Notes: a model not told the origin generated them from the letters alone. Shown: positions 45,586 to 57,953, counted from the first letter of the stretch. The stretch: 64,000 nucleotides of DNA from Dastarcus helophoroides (GCA_028583605.1 CM053331.1:10958857-11022856), one strand, 5' to 3'. Numbers and translations are program-made.

Positions 45586-46110
45586 TTTTAGCAATAGTTG
45601 GGATGACTGCTATTTCTCACTAGTGCTTGGGGTCGTTCTTTGAACTTTTTGGATGCTGGTATGTATGAAGTTCTCCATTCAGTCGGTGTTTCTTCGCCAT
45701 TTAGGCACCTTTCTAATAGAGATGATTTTAGCATTCCTATAAGTTTTCAGGTCCATATTTTATGAATTCCGTGTGTATCCCTCCCAGCCCAGGAGATCTT
45801 CTTAACTTTGTGCATTTCACGGTCTGCGCTACCTATTCCAATTGGAGCTCTGTATGAGTTAAATTATCTATTTGATGCTATTGTCATGGGAATTTTTCTT
45901 CCTTCAAAAGCTCTTTGAAGGGTTGTTTCCAGTCATCATTTGTTATACCTCCCAAGATAGGTCCATGCTTATTTGATGTTCTTATCGACTTTATCGTCTT
46001 TCAAACTTCTGTGCTACGAGTTTTTTCTATTTGTTTTTCTATGCTCTCACATTTTTCTCCCAAGATTGGTTCTTTCTCCCAATAACTTTTCTTTTGACCT
46101 CCCCGTTTGC

Positions 46111-46994
46111 ATATCTGAGCTGAGACAAGAGAACAATACAAAAAACAATTATTAAGTTTAAAAATCAATATGTCTTAAAATTTTTTCTTGAAAAATCGAA
46201 ATTTTAAGAAAGGGATTTATTTCTAAAATGTTTAATTAAAAATAGTTTTTCAAAAAAAGTGAAAATTTTGAAAAGAATAAAAACAACTTTAAATTGGAAA
46301 TTTCATTAATTTATTCTTGTGTTAAAATCAAAATTTTTTGATAGACGTCAAAATAACAAGAATTCTATTTTTTTTATATATCTTGATTTGGTTTTGTCAG
46401 TTTTAAGTTTATAGTTTAAAATGGAACATTTGGGATTAAGGCTGAAATTTCAAGATAATGTTAAAACAATATTTCAAGTTCAGATTCAAAATTTCACTTC
46501 AAAAGTTAACAGGTTGTGATAAAACTGATGATGTGTAAAGGATTAGGGACAAAAATTTGGATATTTTTATAAAAATGCTGTTTAAAATTATGTGTGTAAA
46601 ATTGGGGTTTCGTGCAGAAACTTCAAACTCAGTAAGAAGGACCGTCCCTCCAAATTTCGACTTGAATATTGCAATATCTCAGGCTTAGATAGTTAGATAG
46701 GTATTACAAACAATATTTGAAAAACTTTCAAACTCGAAACTAAAATGTGCAGATCAACGTGATAAAAACTTCTAAAATTGAAAAACGTTTTTTCAAAATT
46801 TGGATTTAAAATTGTCTAAATTTTGAAAATAGAGTAAAAAATTCAAATTTGATGTTGTAATTTCAAGTTTTTACTTGAAAGTAGATTTCTAAATCAGCTT
46901 TCTGGGAATAAAACAACGTTTTATAATTTGCTTATTTTTCACAAATAAAGCCCTTCTGAAAATAGTCAAAATTTTATATTTTGGTTCTAATCAT
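46111..46994. other. Degenerate AT-rich sequence, no gene seen
   Basis: Same AAATTTTGA/TTTCGAAATTT-type decay as elsewhere. Confidence 0.55.
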
Positions 46995-47262
46995 AAAATT
47001 TAAGGCATACACAGCAAGCAATTGTGCGGTTTAGTTTGACACAGTGAGGACTACTGTCTATGGAGACTCTTTTTTCTACAGAACTTTTAAGCTATGGAAC
47101 TCGTTAACGAAAGAAAGATTTCCAAAAAATCATAGCCTATACTTCTTTAAGAAGGCGATTATCTCCATCTATTCTTGTTTCCTCATCCTACTCGCAGCGC
47201 TTTAAAGGCATAATGGGGTTGCCCTTTGCAAGTGGATTAAACTTAAAAAGAAAAAAAAAATT
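46995..47262 (+). mobile_element. Non-LTR retrotransposon, copy 3 of the 1..1915 family, 3' end only
   Basis: Matches 30815..31065 and about 1655..1915: TTGTGCGGTTTAG-TTGACACAGTGAGGACT, TTCTACAGAACTTTTAAGC, CATCCTACTCGCAGCGCTTT, GGATTAAACTTAAAAA. An extreme 5' truncation of about 270 bases. Confidence 0.88.
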
Positions 47263-47686
47263 GTTGAATACCAAAACCAAAATTTGATATGTGGGCCATC
47301 TTCCCTAATTATATCTAGAAGAGTTGACCATACTAAGATGAAAAAGAATCCTAGGGCAAAATGAATATGTTTATATTCTAAGGTACTTAGCATAAAATAA
47401 GCCATGTAATTGCTTAGAAACAACAAATTACACAGAAAAAACTTATTTCCCTGTTGGACTTTAAAGACAAAAAGTTGCTCCCTTATTGTATTGTAAACAG
47501 AAGCTTCAAATTAAATTAAGGAGTTTTTTGAATCCACTAAAAAGCTCCAGTCCATTTTCATGCATGTTAAAACGCTTCTTCGTTTGTTTAAAAGTTTTTT
47601 TTTCACAAATACTACTTTGCAGCACTGATTTTTTTGTGCTACAACTTAAACAGATGACTATTTTACTTCAACTTTGGACCTGAATA
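47263..47686. other. Spacer, no gene seen
   Basis: Short hydrophobic frames only; no motif recognised. Confidence 0.45.
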
Positions 47687-47923
47687 TCAGAATATCAGAT
47701 AAATGACAACGGTCAAAGGTAAAACTCGAGGCAGGCATGTGCTTTTGGCATAATTTATTTTCAGTCGCCATTCTAATGTTTCTCTAGGTATATTAAAACT
47801 TTTTGCGGCACCACGTATGGACATTTGGTTGTTTTTAACCATGCCCAAAGCATCTTTCAACTCGGCTTCCTCTCTAAATAACTTTTTTTGTAAATGTTTA
47901 GAATCTGAAACAAAATATCGCAT
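47687..47923 (-). pseudogene. Pipsqueak-type HTH fragment, probably of a pogo/Tigger-like transposase
   Basis: A 78-residue reverse frame. Residues about 22..55 read ELKDALGMVKNNQMSIRGAA then KSFNIPRETLEWRLK, a good match to the Pipsqueak HTH: an A..V.....S.R.AA..F.IP..TL..R core. KSTCLPRVLPLTV follows, as in the linker after this HTH in pogo-type transposases. The match stops there, and no DDE part is visible nearby. It could also be one exon of a host psq-domain transcription factor, but there are no good flanking splice sites. Confidence 0.65.
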
Positions 47924-49585
47924 TCGCCACTATGGCATCATTCCTAGAAAAAAATGGGCCATCTGTCCTTTTTATAGGGATTAGGTGACCAAATCAGTAT
48001 TTTAAATTGAATGTAGTATTTTATTCTTATCAAATCATTAAGAATATCATCGTGCACTAAGGTAATTGTAAGAAACACCAAGAATGGAGTATATAAAAAT
48101 CGGCGACTGAAAAAAATGAGCAAAAATCTTTGCAGGTGATAAAATATATATTAAAATAACTTGACTTTTACAGTAATTTAAAACAGAAAAACTTGGCGAG
48201 TTGCTGTTCTTCGACACGAATAATTCACATTTGAATTTAAATAAACTTTGCAAAAAAATAAGGACAATTTATGTTTTAAATCATCTCTCCTCTATGGCGA
48301 TCTCTCATAGATTTACCCTATTTAATTATTTATTTCAATTAATTTGGGTTTTTTCTTTTATTTTTTTTTTAGTCATCAAAATTATTTGTGGGGCAGCCAT
48401 GAGAACGTTACTTTTTTTGTCAAAAATTTATTGGACGCTCGTCAGTAGACTAGTCAACAAAATTCGGAGATATTCAGGAGCATTTTTTTTGCTTATCAGA
48501 TAAATTCCCAAATCATTAATGTGCGTCTTCCTTTTTTACACAATACCAAAATGTGTCGCTAACAAAGAAAGAATATTTAAATACTGCTCTAACAAGGAAG
48601 AAAATTGAACTTTGAACAAAATCACCCAAGAATTCTTTTATTTTTGGCTTTTTTGTTTCCTGTTTCTTTATTTTACACTACTAATGTACTCTTCCATTTT
48701 GCGAGGAGGCACAGTGGGAATCTGTGCTCCCTAACTTGCACGAAAAACAATCGGATTCATTTCAGAAAAATTCCGAGTTGATGAGAATTAAAACATATCG
48801 AAAATATAAAAATAAAAACAAAATCTAAAAATTAAATAAGTTAGGAATAGTAAAATCAACTTATTTCGGAAAACTTTACATTTTGGTTTTATAATCAAAC
48901 TTTGAAGAAACATTAGTAGAAATTAGGAGTGGCAGAATTTTGAAGCGAAAGTCAAATTTTTTATTTAAAAAATAATGTTGTCTAAAAGAATTTACAATCG
49001 GAATCTTTGATCATTACAATAAATGAAAGGGTTAACTTGAAACTATGAAGAAGTTGAAACTTGGGGAAAAAATCCATGCTTGAGACCCGAAATTACGAAA
49101 ATAAGTTCGAGATTTCGAAAATTGTGACTTTGGAGAAATCGAAGTTGTCGAAGGGATTTCGAAGTTATTTTTAAGAAACATATAAAATTTCGAAAGAATA
49201 TTGACTGTCAGAAAATACTAAAGCACTGAACTATCGATTTGAATCTCAATGCAGATGACGTCGATGCATCTTTTGCTAATTTTTTTAGATTAGTGCGCTT
49301 GAAAATGCCAGTTTTGCTGGCAAAATACGTATCGCGTAGTTATTTATTTAATTGCCGATATGGTAAAGGGGTGAAACCTTCTTTGGACTGTCAGAAAATC
49401 AACTTATCAGAAAATAATTCAAACAAATCTCCAAAAAAAACCAAATTTATTGCTATAAAATTCCAAAATTATAGAAAAAAAAAAAGTAGAATTTGAAATG
49501 ATGAGTTCGGTGAATAACGCAAAAATTTTAAAAAATTTCCAATCGAAAATTCTGGTTTAGAGTAAAGCTTCCAAAAAAAATATAC
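47924..49585. other. AT-rich stretch, no gene seen
   Basis: Frames of 68-100 codons at 48047..48503 are compositional (Phe/Ile/Leu/Ser-rich). An 85-codon frame at 49239..49496 has no recognisable domain. Confidence 0.45.
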
Positions 49586-50158
49586 TGTAACAAAATGCAG
49601 TTATAAAATTTGTATTAGCGATTGTGTAAGGAATTCTCCAAAAACATTTGATAATGGAAAGGGGCCATGAGAATAAATCACACGGCTGCGGGTGTTTCCG
49701 GAAGCGATAATCTTACCGGTACGGAGATCCGTCTAGGAAGGGTATAAATACGCGGTCGTCTTTCCCTCAGTCAGTTGGTTGGTTAGTTAATTGGTCAGAT
49801 AGTTAGATACTCTGATAGTTAAGTGAATCATAATTGTAGTGTTTTGAATTAAGTTTGAAACAAAGCGTTACAATTCACGAAGTTTTAATTATCGAACCGA
49901 TAACATGGAACAGTATGTTTTTAGCTAATGCTTGTGGTTTCGAAATTTTGTTGGCAATCGTGCCCTGTGGCACTCTTTCGATGGGTCACACTATAAAGCG
50001 TGTAATTCGAAAGGTGCAAAATTCGCGAGCTAGGCTTAACTTGAAGTTTTTTAAGTTAAATTGTAGATGTCTTTGTGGAAACCTTAGCATCTGCATATGT
50101 GCATATTCACCGGTAAATGGAAGAACTGATCTGCATGACCCCTTTTCAGTTCTGGAAA
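49586..50158 (+). mobile_element. LTR, Gypsy-like, copy 2 (3' end eroded)
   Basis: Starts TGTAACAAAATGC and follows copy 1 nearly throughout. Landmarks are a TATAAATA box, a TCAGT leader of GTTAG/GTTGG repeats, GAATCATAATTGTAGTGTT, TTCACGAAGTTTTAATTATC, CGAAAGGTGCA and CTGATCTGCATGACCCC, up to TTCAGTTCTGG. The terminal CGCAACA seen in the other copies is missing. Forward orientation, opposite to copies 1 and 3. Frames at 49855..50338 read through it and are not genes. Confidence 0.82.
49743..49775 (+). promoter_or_regulatory. LTR promoter: TATA box and arthropod initiator
   Basis: TATAAATA at 49743..49750 with TCAGT at 49767..49771, overlapping a second TCAGT at 49771..49775. That is about 26 bases downstream, the spacing expected for an insect RNA polymerase II core promoter. 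The TATA box and sequence after it are kept in all three LTR copies. Confidence 0.7.
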
Positions 50159-52749
50159 ACTTTTCCTAACTGCATAAAACTAGAGACATTTTGTATAAAT
50201 GAAACTCGTGATAAGTCTAAGGATTTTGTGTCTGGTGCGACTTTGGTGAAAAATGCCACGGGGCTCCGTTATGCATTGGATTTCTGGCAGATGCATCCGC
50301 ACCCTCCTGCTACACACGATAAACTTATAAATGCATGAGCGTTTGGATTACTTCGGTAAGCACAGATGATTTGTGGGATGTACAGAATGGACAGTTTAAT
50401 CGAAAAGTGTTGTTCTAAAAAGTTTGGAGTTTTCCCGCAACATGCGCGTTATTTATCTGGATCGACGGTGGCTTTATTGAGAAAATAAATGTGTTCATGA
50501 AGTGTGTCGATAACAAAAAAACCGCCAGGATTTGTAATCAGCTGACAGCTTATAGAATCGTTTTACAGCTTCATTGTAACAATAAATTCTATCTTTTTCA
50601 TTTTATATTAATCACTTTTCATACTTTGCTTTGTATTTTAAATAATACTCGCCATAATATGAATGTAATGGAAGTTATGATTTTCATTGCTTTTATGTTG
50701 TCGTCCATATTTTAATGTTTCAACTCATACATAACATATATTTAGTAGAGCATTGTATATTTCTCATATTTCTATTTTTCATTCCTCTGTTTATCAGTTT
50801 AGTAATTCGTATGCATATTATTTGGAACATTTGCCAAAAAAAATAGCAAAGTAATATACTTGCAGTTTTAATTTGCCAACTCCTTGTCCAATTAACTTAA
50901 TATTTAAACCACAAAAGTGTAAAAATGAAAGCCTACCTAATAACCCTTATTTAGGCGTATATATATATTTGACAGGTACACAATCATCTAATTGTTTCTA
51001 TTATTATCGAGCTCGCATAATTAGAGTTTCGTATGCAGTAACATTTATGAATTGGTAACTGTCAAAATTTTACCACCACAAAATATTTCACAATGAATAG
51101 TACTGTTTGTGAGTTCGCACTAAAATTTATTAAGTTGGGTTCAGTCGCAACTCAGCTCGTTGTGGTTGTATTGCAATATAGACCACTTGTTTCCGGCTTG
51201 TAATTAAGCAACCTGTGCTAGCTCGTGAAGTATTCATCTAAATAAAATAACGTGAAGGAGAAAGATCTGTATTAAATGGTTGAGCTACTTAATGTTTTTT
51301 ATTTGATATTGATACATAAGTCAAAAAGTCTTGGAAAGTAAACAACTCTTTTTACATACTTTTGGCTCAGCAACTGTTGCAATATCGAAAAATAAGCAGT
51401 TTTTCGATACTCTCTGTTATCTACTGATGGCAAGGGTTTTCTGGAACTACCAAGATCAGATAATAATGGTATTCAATTGAATGAACAAGATATCCTAAAA
51501 AGATTCATGCTGTTGACCCGTAGTTCTATTGTGGAATTATCATTATTGCTGTTAATTAAAAATGTAATATACTTACACCTTATTGCCAACAAAACCCCAC
51601 TTTACATGAAAAACACGTTGGGCTAATACCATCATAAATTATCATGCGTTTTCTAATGCCCTTGCCCCCTTACCCAGTTAATTTCCTTTGGATATTGGTT
51701 ATGACATAATTGCGCGTTGGCAAAGGACAAATGCGTGGTTCATGTCCACGGTAGACATCGAGCTCTACATTATTAACAGCGTAATCGTCCTCCACAATCT
51801 CGGTTGTAAGGAAACAGGAACAGAGTCCTGCGACTATCTGCTATTATTACTCGCTGATAGAGGTCGATTTGGCACTCGCCCCAGTTAAATAATTCATTCT
51901 TCTTGCCAGATGCTTTTATATTATTCGTCTGTATGGGTTTGGATTCAAGGACACTGTTGTAAATATTATGGCCTGACTTCTTTGGTTGTATCTACTTCCG
52001 GATTCTTTTCAACAATTCGAAAGTGTAACTCATTTTATTGATATACGATAGTGATAAAGTTCTTATGATAAGAGTTATTTTACCCCATAACGAATATTCA
52101 AGCCTCTATAAAGGACAAGGATTCATATCTAGTACATCTACTAATTTCAAATAATTGATAGTTCGGAAAGTTGAGAAACCATGACCGTTTGATCATTATT
52201 CATATGTCATTTGCAAGTTTATTGACAAGTTTCATAAATTGCCTCTTCTTCTGAGCTCTATTTTGCGCCATTTTTACAGTTGTGAAACTACTGTTACAAA
52301 AGCGACAAGATTTATTTTTTGACAAGTGATTGACAAAATGTGATAAAAAACGAAAGCTTATACCAAATTCGGAAAAATATTTTTGTTTATCGATAGAAAT
52401 ACAATAAAGAGAGCAGTTCTGATCCACCGACCATCATAATAATCAACGCAAAAATTACTGACGTCAGCTACATATTCCTTTCATGGTATAAGGCAAGAAA
52501 TAAGAAGGGATTTTTGAAGACTCGTCGTCTAAGGGGGAAAAAGTGGGTGAAATGAAGTTTCGAAGTAAGCATAGTAAAAATGAATAATGCATCTTATGGC
52601 CTAAAAGTTGTGTAAATAATCTATGAAAGAAGTAATTGAACATTTATTTTGGTAACCTTTAAAATTTAACTCCCAAACTTTTAATTTCCTTGGATTAGTA
52701 TTAAAATTAAAAAAATTAATATTCCAACAAATTCAATTTTCAAAAATAT
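50159..52749. other. Long non-coding stretch, no gene seen
   Basis: Less repetitive than much of the window, especially 50160..50560 and 51640..51900. Frames of 61-75 codons (for example 51688..51888) show no known domain, and none is flanked by convincing splice sites. Confidence 0.4.
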
Positions 52750-53005
52750 AGAATTTTTTTTGAGATCAAAATTTTCTCTCTTCTTCTTCATTCTCTGAGG
52801 TAGGTTTCCCTGAGGTAAGTGCCTCAACCTGTTCTAGTCTTCAAACCTCCTGCTCTTCTAATTCCAGCATTCTTTCCATCTTTTCATCGGTCTTGCTTAT
52901 GTTCTTTTTCCTGTTGGTTTCAATGTCTTCGCTTGTTTGACAATTCTATTTTCATCCATTCTTTCGATGTGCTGGTTCCAGTATTTTCTTTTGTTTCTTG
53001 TGAAT
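52750..53005 (-). mobile_element. LINE 3'-end fragment, GAA-tailed
   Basis: Reverse-strand words such as KYWNQHIERMDENRIVKQ, KPTGKRT.ARPMKRWKECWN and RRFEDQNRLRHLPQGNLP match the C-terminal tail of insect LINE proteins (the GRPRKRW-type segment). It ends in GAATGAAGAAGAAGAG. Only the last 80 or so codons are kept. Confidence 0.75.
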
Positions 53006-55054
53006 CTATACAAGTTCGAAATCAAAAAAGATTAAAAATTTCAAAAAAGTGTAAATTTTGAATAAGTCTAAATTTTGGGACAAAGATGAAATTTTCAAAT
53101 CAGTCCAAACATGTTTAGAATAAATAAAAATTTAAAAAAATTAAAAAAAGATGAAATTTTCAAAGCAGTCCAAACATGTTTGGAATAAATAAAAATTTAA
53201 AAAAAAATAAAAAAGATGAAATTTTGAGATGTTCTCCAATAAACAGTCGAAATTTTCAAATATAGTTAAAAGCTTTATAATTTTTTTGAAAAAAGTCCAA
53301 ATTCATAAGAGTCAAAATTTGAGAATATTCAAAAATTTAAACAAGTTGGAACTTTCAAATAAGGTGAAAAATTTTGAGAGTTGGAAATTTTTAAAAAATG
53401 TCAATTTTGTGTTAGAAAACGAACTTTACAAAAAACACTAACATTTTTCAAAGAAAGTCGTGATTTAAATAGTGCTAAAAATCAGAGAAAGAAATCAACA
53501 TTTTTCTAATTGAAGGTCAAATTTTTCAAATAAATAAAACGCTAAAAATGTCGAAATTTTGAAAAAGAATGGAAAATTTCCAAATAAGGCATAATTTTGA
53601 GAAACGCTTAAATTTTCAACAAATTGGGAGTTATAAAAAATGAAAATTTCGAAATGTCAACATTCTTGAGAAAAACCTGGGTTTGCGATTATTTAGAAAG
53701 ATCAAAATGTAAAAAAGTGGCATTCTCCAAAAAAGTGGGAATTTTCGCGATCGAAATTTTGATAAAAGTTGAAATATTTAAAACATTTTAAGATTTTTGA
53801 AAAAAGTCGAACTATTTAAGAGGGAAAAAACTCAAAATTTCAAAAAACAGTCGCTAGAAGCTCAGCAGAAATTAAAATATAAATTAATCTTAATTTTAAA
53901 AAACATTTGAGGGATTTGAAAACTAGATTCTTTAAAGAAAGTCAAAACTTAGAAAAAAAAACGAAATAAAAGAGTCAAAATTGTTGAAAATAAGTCAAAT
54001 TCTGCAAAAATGTAGTAATTTGTTTTACAAAGGTCAAAATTTTAAGATAACAATAAGTTAAAATTTTGAGAAAAAATCAAAATTTTTAAATGAAATCGAA
54101 AAAAACCTGCAAGAGTCGACATTTAGAAATAATAAATTTTTATATCTTTTTAAAAAAATTCCAATTTTTTGCAATAAGTTGGAATCCTGAAGTTAGAATT
54201 TTCAAGAATCGAAATAAAAAATAAATTAAATTTCAAAAAAAAAATCAATTTCTTTTGATTAAAATTCCGATAAAAATTTATTTTTTTAAATCAAAATTTT
54301 GAAAACAATTTAAAATATGTTAAAACAGTAGCAGCTTTGAAAAAAGAAGCAATATTTAGAAGGAAAAAATCAAAATTTTGAAAAAAGGATAGCTTTAAAA
54401 CAGATCGATATTCAAAAATTTAAATTGTGGAAAAATTCTGAACAGAAAACTAAACGATTTTTAAAAAACAAGCTTAAACCAAAAGGCAAATTTTCCAATA
54501 AAGTCGGAATTTCAAAAATTGTTGACTCTTTAAAAATCAATTTTTTTAAATCAATTATTTTTGAGAAATTAAAATTTAAAAAAAATTGAACTTTTCAAAA
54601 AACGTCGAATGTTAAATATAATGTTAAATTTTGAAAATATGTCAAATTAAGAAAAAAAAATGAAATTTCAAGAAGAAAGCAAATAACCAAAGAATGTTAC
54701 TAAAAAAGTGGAAATTTTTAAAAGTACCTAATTTTTTTAGAACTTGATGAAAAAAAGTATTTTTCCAGTCAAAATTAAAAAACAATGTTTTTTTACGTTA
54801 ATTTGCTTTGACTTTAAAAGGTAAAAGCATTCAAAATATTGTCGAAATCTTCAAATAAAAAAAAATTGAAATCTCCAAAGATTCAAAATTTTCAAAAATC
54901 AATATTTCAGAGAAAATCATAAATTTGAAGAAAAGTCCATTTTTCTGAAAACAAAATTTTGGAAATGAAGCAGGTTCAAATTTTTTAAAAAATTTATAAT
55001 GAAAATATTCTAAATTTTAGGGAAATTTGAAATTGTCAACAAAATTTCATTTAA
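53006..55054. other. Degenerate AT-rich sequence, no gene seen
   Basis: Two kilobases of AAAATTTTGA / GTCAAAATTT / AAAAAGTCGAAATTT variants, with a short near-tandem pair at 53080..53225 (GATGAAATTTTCAAA.CAGTC then CAAACATGTTTGGAATAAA). No protein. Confidence 0.6.
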
Positions 55055-55225
55055 AAATTGAAATAAAAATCTTGTCCCCTGAAACCAAGAAAGATTAAAA
55101 AACCCAACAAAGGTTGCTCTAACTCATTTCGATAGCCAAGCTATCATCTTCAGAGAGATACAGTATGTTTTAGGGGACAAGATTTGTATTTCAATTTTTA
55201 AAGATAACCAAGGATTGTCCGTTGC
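55055..55225 (-). mobile_element. Penelope-type terminal fragment flanked by short inverted repeats
   Basis: GAAATAAAAATCTTGTCCCC at 55061..55080 is mirrored by GGGGACAAGATTTGTATTTC at 55172..55191. In between are a TTTCTTGGTTTC complement, GGTTGCTCTAAC and the hammerhead-like block. The same words occur at the ends of the Penelope copies at 11171..12561, so this is a solo terminal piece of that family. Confidence 0.65.
55117..55157 (-). ncRNA. Hammerhead-ribozyme-like motif
   Basis: On the reverse strand: CTCT, core CTGAAGA, one extra T, stem II GATAG-CTTGG-CTATC (perfect), GAAA, a mini stem III with triplet GTT, then AGAG pairing with CTCT. Compared with 12447..12487, stem II has compensating changes (GACAG/CTGTT versus GATAG/CTATC), which supports selection on the RNA fold in the parent family. 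Confidence 0.6.
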
Positions 55226-55865
55226 ACCAAAATTCCATTTTCTAAATCTTAAAATTTTTATAGATGGTCAGAAATATAAAAAAAGATAAAAATGCCTGAG
55301 TATTTTAAGGAGCAAAGTCTTTAAAAAGTTTCTAAAAAATCATTCTTTTGAAAGAATTAAAAAAGTTTAAATTTTGAAAAAATTTAAAATTTCCAGAAGT
55401 TAAAAAAAGCCTAAATTTTCAAAAATTTAGATTTTTTTCACAAAGATCAAGATTAAAGAGAAACGAGTTTTTAGGATGTCAATATTTTCAAAAATGTAGC
55501 TTGTCAGATTAATAAAGCTATTACGCCACTTCCGGTCCAGAACTCCTCTGATATATGTACTTCAGTTTTTATTCAGCATATATCTGAGTATATTACACTA
55601 CCTGCTGACATTAGTTTTCATACTCTACTAAGTTCATTTCGCAGTAATTTTCGAATTCTTATGATATAGGTACGTTTACGTTCTCGCAGCTCCATTATTA
55701 TTCATCTTAGCAAAAGATTTATAACAACTGTTCCATTTAAAAAACTGTAACTTTGTAATAAACCTTAAAAAACTCAATATTCAATTATTTTTTTAATACC
55801 ACAATAATAGTAAGTGCAAAAAATACACAACATTTCCAATTTAATCTAAGCTGAATTTTTGATAT
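55226..55865. other. Spacer, no gene seen
   Basis: AT-rich, with a somewhat more complex part at 55500..55720. Confidence 0.45.
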
Positions 55866-56206
55866 TGTTGCGTGTCATCGGTTTGATGATTAAAACCTCG
55901 TGAATTGTAACACTGTATTTCCAAACTTATTTTGGAATGCTACAATTATGATTCACTTAAAACTAGCAGACTATCTAACTATCTGACTATCGGACTAACT
56001 AACTAAATGAGGGAAGGACGAACGCATATTTATACCATTGCGGTTTTCTAGAACGGATCTCCCTACAGATCGCTTGCGGAAATGTCAGGAGCACTTATCT
56101 GCCGTACGATTTATTCTCGCGGCCGCTTCCCTTTATCAAATGTTTCCAGAGAGTTTCTTACACTACACAATCACTAATACAAATTTTAGAACTACATTTT
56201 GTTACG
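55866..56206 (-). mobile_element. Solo LTR, Gypsy-like, copy 3, internally deleted (341 bp)
   Basis: Reverse orientation, same ends as copy 1 (the first base of TGTAAC is mutated; ends CGCAACA). Flanked by ATAT on both sides (55862..55865 and 56207..56210). It lacks about 225 bases that copies 1 and 2 share. The breakpoint falls at a GATRACA word present at both deletion edges, so the loss looks microhomology-mediated. Confidence 0.85.
56027..56034 (-). promoter_or_regulatory. TATA box of LTR copy 3
   Basis: TATAAATA on the reverse strand followed by TGCGTTCGTCCTTCCCTCA, as in the other two LTRs. Confidence 0.65.
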
Positions 56207-57953
56207 ATATTAAAAAAGCTATCAACAGTGACGAGTTCATTTTAAGAAAGTTGTATAACGTCATTAAAATTTATTCAAAAATTTCAGAACGTATGTATGT
56301 CAAGAGAATAAACGTGGGCCAAAATAGTAAAATGTACATAAATTTGAATATAAGGAATTAGGTATGTTCATTGGTCGAAACATTTTTTTTCTAATTGCCC
56401 AATAACTATCATGACTGAATTAAAAGATCGTGTTATCATTTAGTGTTAAGCTATGGTAAAACTTTCAAGTTTCTAGTTCGTCAGAAGTTTCGCTATCGAT
56501 TACAAAATTTGTCGTGTCAAATGTTGTTTGGACCTGTGTTTAAATCACATGCGTTGATAAAAATATGCTAATATGTAAGCTAAATAAATTACTCTGATTG
56601 TTCTACTTACCTTAAGGATTAGCATCTGGTTGTTCTGGAAAGACATTCCTTTAACAATCATCAAAAAACTGAACAAAGCTTTGCTTTTAGTGATACGACT
56701 TGAGACGTTTTTAAGGGGAGGCAAAGTGGATTTTAAGTGATAATTTAAAAACTACAAACCTTCCATCTATTATAATTACCTCCTTCTGTAGCAAAGGATC
56801 TCTTTTATTTTCAAATTGTTAAGTTGTAACGAGAAAAACTCTCATAAAACTTTTTATGATGAATATTGATGCTCCAGCTAATGCAGTAAGTTCTCATTTT
56901 AAAAAGACTTTTTAATTCAGTAAGATGCACACGGATATAAAGGATGTGTTAAAGTTTTAATAGAATTAAGTTCATTTTCTAATCAAGATTTTGTAAAGTG
57001 CATCGTCCTGGATTTTATGGCGCAACGGAGTCATGTTATGTTTTAATACTTCGTTTAAAAAGAAAGTTGGGGCGGAAAATGCTTTTAAATTATTAGTCCC
57101 GAATAGCAATATCACAAAGATAAACCAGAAGCTCTGCTGAATTTTACGCCTTTCGAGTTACTGGAAATTAAACTGAAAAGGCACGAAACATTGGTCCGTA
57201 CTTGGGAAGATTACAGAATTTTATTTGACTTTGTTTCTGTATAACAGTAAATTAGTTATTAATGACAGTAATAAAAACCCTTTTAAAACTGAAGCATACT
57301 AGTGTATTATGACCTCAACATAATTGGCTCATATGGTGTTTTACAGGTTATAGAAACATTCAGAGATGTTTTCGCGATTTTTAAGTGTTTGTCTCATTAT
57401 TTGTACGAGACAATTTTAAAAATAACCAAACTGATCTTGGTGGAACTTTTACAACGTAGATTAATTTCTGGGACGCTTTTTACGTTATAAATCCAATTCA
57501 ACTAAGCTGACAATTTTGTTTAAAGTTAAATGTCATAAAAATCAGTTGTTGTAAATATCTCTTTATATTCTTTTATTTCAGTGATAGTTCGCAAGATATC
57601 GCAATATAGTGTAGGTGTAAGAATTGGTTATCAAGCGAGCTAAACCTTTCAGTCCAACAAAAGATCATGGGGCAATTAATAGGACATTGCTTCTTACGTG
57701 GTGGGTTGCGAGTTCAAATCCTACTGGCGACCATGCTTTATTTGATTCTATTACACGTCTTAGTCGTAGCTAAATAGTACTGTTAACATTAAAGTATGTC
57801 GATAATGGGAATAAATGTAATGGGTACGCTAATTAGCGGAATGGTCACGTGATGAGTTTTTCTCCTACCAAAGGTCGCTCACGCACCTAAAGAAGACTCC
57901 ATTGAAAAAATACGCAAAAACAGTCGCCAGAATTAGCTAGATTTGAATAATAG
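56207..57953. other. Non-coding stretch; tRNA-like relic inside
   Basis: No gene recognised. At about 57657..57727 a GAGTTCAAATCCTAC box B-like T-arm is preceded by a weak D-arm-like GGGGCAATTAATAGG, but acceptor arms do not pair. It is a decayed tRNA-derived sequence at best. Confidence 0.35.

Larger units (their letters stand above)
42165..46110 (-). mobile_element. Non-LTR retrotransposon split by a DD41D transposon
   Basis: Reverse-strand fragments in order. RT N-terminal part at 45600..46030 (GPILGGITNDDWKQPFKELL, GGIHTEFIKYGPENL, AVIPTIAK), then the 2.2 kb insertion. RT resumes at 43350 with FKSLRNLIEEDI, PEKQAGFRAGRSTIDNLFTL, IPIAFIDLEKAYDSV and a catalytic region. The C-terminal part includes ARYLGVIFHKQGNSKNEIEGKI (42537..42773), KIRIYNSIVKSI, and [25 protein letters not shown] up to 42165. 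Stops and frameshifts are frequent. The two halves join smoothly if the insertion is removed, which proves the nesting. Confidence 0.88.

Noticed and set aside
49855..50338. 104- and 73-codon forward frames as gag-like proteins
   Set aside because: They lie inside or across the end of the LTR defined by its copies at 33469 and 55866, so they are not coding.
57657..57727. tRNA gene
   Set aside because: Box B-like T-arm present, but the D-arm is weak and the acceptor strands do not pair, so it is at most a relic.
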